Of a stretch of 64,000 nucleotides of DNA, positions 62,098 through 64,000 are shown one piece after another; the first letter of the stretch is position 1, and each line of letters starts with the position of its first letter. The notes below the pieces were generated by a model, which saw only the letters and a list, made by a program, of their open reading frames with translations, was not told the DNA's origin and ran no database searches. Source of the stretch: Deltaproteobacteria bacterium. Its GTDB lineage: Bacteria > Desulfobacterota > Desulfomonilia > UBA1062. A program made the position numbers and the translations under genes. Location: positions 145,456 to 209,455 of the forward strand of contig JAKPDW010000005.1 in the NCBI GenBank assembly GCA_029552245.1, read 5' to 3'.

Positions 62098-63082
62098 GGT
62101 CTCCCTCCTTTCCGGACTTCATCCGCGCGCCCGCCACGGCTGCGAGACCGGCCACGAGCCCGATCACCGGCGAGGCCATGACGGCCTTGGCAACGGGGTC
62201 TGTCTTGGCCATCTTTCTCGGCGCCTTGCCCAGGTGGGGCCTGCCCGGGCCTTTCTCGATTGCCGCGTCCAAGAGCTCGAAGGGCACGGGAGAGACGTAC
62301 AGGGTTGAGGTTCCCCCGTTCTCTTCCTTTCCATAGATGTACCCGTTCATGGCCTCGGCCCGGCGCTCGGCCTCGGCGAGGATCTGTTCCTTCGGCCCGA
62401 TGAGCATGGCCTTTCTCGGGCACGCCGTGATGCACACTGGGTCTTCCCCTTTCAGGAGCAGGTCCTGGCAGAGGTCGCACTTGAACATGACGCCGTTGCC
62501 CGCGAGCGTCGGCAGGATGTGCAGGTAGATGCCCACGCCCGACTGCCGCTCGGGGATGGCCCAGGGGCACACCTCCTTGCACTTGGCGCCGCCGAAGCAG
62601 ATGTCCTGGTCGATCACCACGGCGCCGGATTCGTACTTGTGGTTGGCAGAGAAGGGGCAGATGGTGGCGCAGGCCGGGTTGTCGCAGTGCATGCACCGCC
62701 TGGGGATAAAGACGGTCTTCTTCGCGCCGCCCAGCTCCACCTCCGCCTTCTGGATAAAGAGGTAGTTGTACGGCGTGAGGCGGTCAGTCACCCCCTGCTT
62801 CTTTGACCAGTCCTCGATCTTGCCCCTGGGGAAGGGCTTGGGGATGGGATCCACGGGTTCGGGCACCACGCCCGCATTCTTTGTTCTGCACGCCTCGACG
62901 CAGGCGGGCATGTCCCTGCCCTCGCACCCGTCGCACAGGCTGAGGTCGACGAGGGTGCCGAAGGCGCCTTCCCCGGCTGCACGAGCCTTTGCGGGCAGAC
63001 CCACGGCGCCCGAGACGGCCGCCGTGGCGACGCCCGAAAGGAACGCCCTCCTGGAGATGCCGTGTTCATGATCTCTCTTCAT
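62090..63082 (-). CDS. Tat-exported four-cluster Fe-S electron-transfer subunit (FdhB/HybA-like)
   Basis: 330 aa. Twin-arginine signal SRRAFLSG at 10-17. Cysteine groups CDGCEGRDMPAC, CMHCDNPACATIC, CFGGAKCKEVC and CDLCQDLLLKGEDPVCITAC would ligate up to four [4Fe-4S] clusters. A C-terminal hydrophobic segment (about 300-320) probably anchors it. With the cytochrome b it forms a module for moving periplasmic electrons into or out of the quinone pool. ATG 63082 follows AAGGAGAGG. Confidence 0.9.
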   Translation of the reverse strand: MKRDHEHGISRRAFLSGVATAAVSGAVGLPAKARAAGEGAFGTLVDLSLCDGCEGRDMPACVEACRTKNAGVVPEPVDPIPKPFPRGKIEDWSKKQGVTDRLTPYNYLFIQKAEVELGGAKKTVFIPRRCMHCDNPACATICPFSANHKYESGAVVIDQDICFGGAKCKEVCPWAIPERQSGVGIYLHILPTLAGNGVMFKCDLCQDLLLKGEDPVCITACPRKAMLIGPKEQILAEAERRAEAMNGYIYGKEENGGTSTLYVSPVPFELLDAAIEKGPGRPHLGKAPRKMAKTDPVAKAVMASPVIGLVAGLAAVAGARMKSGKEGDHE

Positions 63083-63164
63083 ACCCTGTCCTCTCCTTCT
63101 TGGATTGTCCACCGTGTATAGTAAGCACAGAGCGTTTCATGGAGAAGCCCCCGGTTTCTTCGCC

Positions 63165-64000
63165 TCATTCCTCCACGCAGATCTCCCTGCGCGTTATGGA
63201 GATCGCTGTCCTTGCCCCGAGGAACAGAATGAACAAGGACAGCAGGACCCACAGGACGACCGCCATGCCCGTAAAGAAAACGCTCGGGGCCAGACGCCCC
63301 ATGAGCGTGCACGCTGCGACCAAGGCAGCCACCGGGAACGTGTAGGTCCACCAGGACAGGAAGAACCTGATCCTGGCGAGCCTTGCACCAAGGGTCATCA
63401 AAAACGCGAACATGAACACGGCGAAGAAGAACAGGATCCTGCCGAAGGCATCCAGTCCTCCTGCGAGCTTCACGTAGGCTATGAATCCCACGGCAGGCGG
63501 CGCCACGAGGATGAACAGCGTGGGCAGCAGCCTCTCCGGGATAACTCGGTGAAAGATCATCCGGTAGGTGACCACGGTGAAGAGCACGACCCACATGACG
63601 ATCCCGATGGAAAAGAAAAACCACGAGATGTCGGCAGGCGCATGGGTCACCCCTGCCAAAGGAACGATCAGGTTTCCCACCACGGGAATGAACCACGCCG
63701 GGTTCATGTGACCGATCTCGAAGTGTTCCTGGGTGATCCACTCCCGCATGATGTACAGGGTCAGGCCCGCATGCAGGATGGTCCCCACCACCCAGAGGAG
63801 GAATGACAGCTCGGTGTTAGTGTTCAAGAACGCCACGCTCATGAGCAGGATGCCGATGGAGACCGCGGGGAAGAAGCTGAGCGTGACGGGATGCCTCACC
63901 TCCCTGCGTACCGCAGATGGATGGGAGATCGCCTTCGCGGCGTACAGCGCGAACACAAGAGCGAACACGAGGATGTCCAGCCCCAGGATGACCTGCGATG
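63165..64000 (-). CDS. TDT/SLAC1-family membrane transporter (5' end outside the window)
   Basis: The visible part has about eight hydrophobic helices with HMNPAWFIPVVGNLIVPLAG, matching the TehA/SLAC1 (tellurite-resistance/dicarboxylate transporter) family motif. The frame is open to the window edge, so the N-terminus is missing. It may export anions, for instance sulfite or organic acids. It is 82 bases upstream of and codirectional with the Fe-S gene, so it could belong to the same operon. Confidence 0.82.
   Translation of the reverse strand, partial: SQVILGLDILVFALVFALYAAKAISHPSAVRREVRHPVTLSFFPAVSIGILLMSVAFLNTNTELSFLLWVVGTILHAGLTLYIMREWITQEHFEIGHMNPAWFIPVVGNLIVPLAGVTHAPADISWFFFSIGIVMWVVLFTVVTYRMIFHRVIPERLLPTLFILVAPPAVGFIAYVKLAGGLDAFGRILFFFAVFMFAFLMTLGARLARIRFFLSWWTYTFPVAALVAACTLMGRLAPSVFFTGMAVVLWVLLSLFILFLGARTAISITRREICVEE

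Overview
The window is GC-rich chromosomal DNA from what looks like an anaerobic deltaproteobacterium-type organism (Desulfobacterota, possibly a sulfate reducer or syntroph). The pointers are a MinD/NifX/Mrp cluster like the 'orange protein' (orp) locus of Desulfovibrio, several sigma54 systems, a UGA-encoded selenocysteine peroxiredoxin, genes for the nickel-pincer cofactor, CoA-based fatty-acid genes and an orphan Fe-S/cytochrome b module. The genus is not resolved. No rRNA, tRNA, CRISPR array or intact mobile element was seen.

Layout. 1-3.4 kb: end of xerC, hslV, hslU and a YhaM-type exoribonuclease. 3.8-13.1 kb: a sigma54-driven pair of small membrane proteins, a flavodoxin-like oxidoreductase, a DUF362 protein, a polysaccharide deacetylase, larE-larB-larC, a nitroreductase and an enoyl-CoA hydratase. 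13.1-30.2 kb: a signalling region with five histidine kinases or kinase-like hybrids, a KaiC-like ATPase coupled to a receiver, an HDOD protein, and an overlapping kinase / receiver-PAS / receiver-HD-GYP / receiver-HD-GYP operon. 30.5-37.2 kb: two acyltransferases, RNase J, FtsK and LolA. 37.5-40.5 kb: two convergent paralogous secreted proteins and a sigma54 response regulator. 40.8-42.1 kb: a pseudogene patch (enoyl-CoA hydratase with internal deletion; frameshifted hisF). 42.2-47.9 kb: an AsmA/DUF748 protein, an intact enoyl-CoA hydratase plus 3-hydroxyacyl-CoA dehydrogenase, and a lysine-rich exported protein. 48.0-50.4 kb: the selenoprotein peroxiredoxin and a ZIP transporter. 50.9-59.7 kb: a 12-gene minus-strand operon (MBL hydrolase, CoA-disulfide-reductase-like protein, three NifX-like proteins, IscU-Mrp fusion, two ferredoxin-containing MinD ATPases, FmdB, TrmO, CGGC protein). 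59.9-64 kb: its probable sigma54 activator, then a cytochrome b / Fe-S / TDT-transporter operon that runs off the window.

Working together. Two sigma54 circuits can be read from the DNA. In one, the response regulator at 39.1-40.5 kb has a 15-base palindrome just upstream of itself, and related palindromes lie next to sigma54 promoters of a secreted-protein gene (38.7 kb) and the small membrane-protein operon (4.5 kb). In the other, a PAS-sigma54 activator sits directly upstream of a sigma54 promoter at 59.73 kb that begins the orp-like operon. The selenoprotein and its Fur/PerR-like box, the pseudogene patch with its intact parent gene nearby, and the enlarged orp-like operon are the points most worth follow-up.
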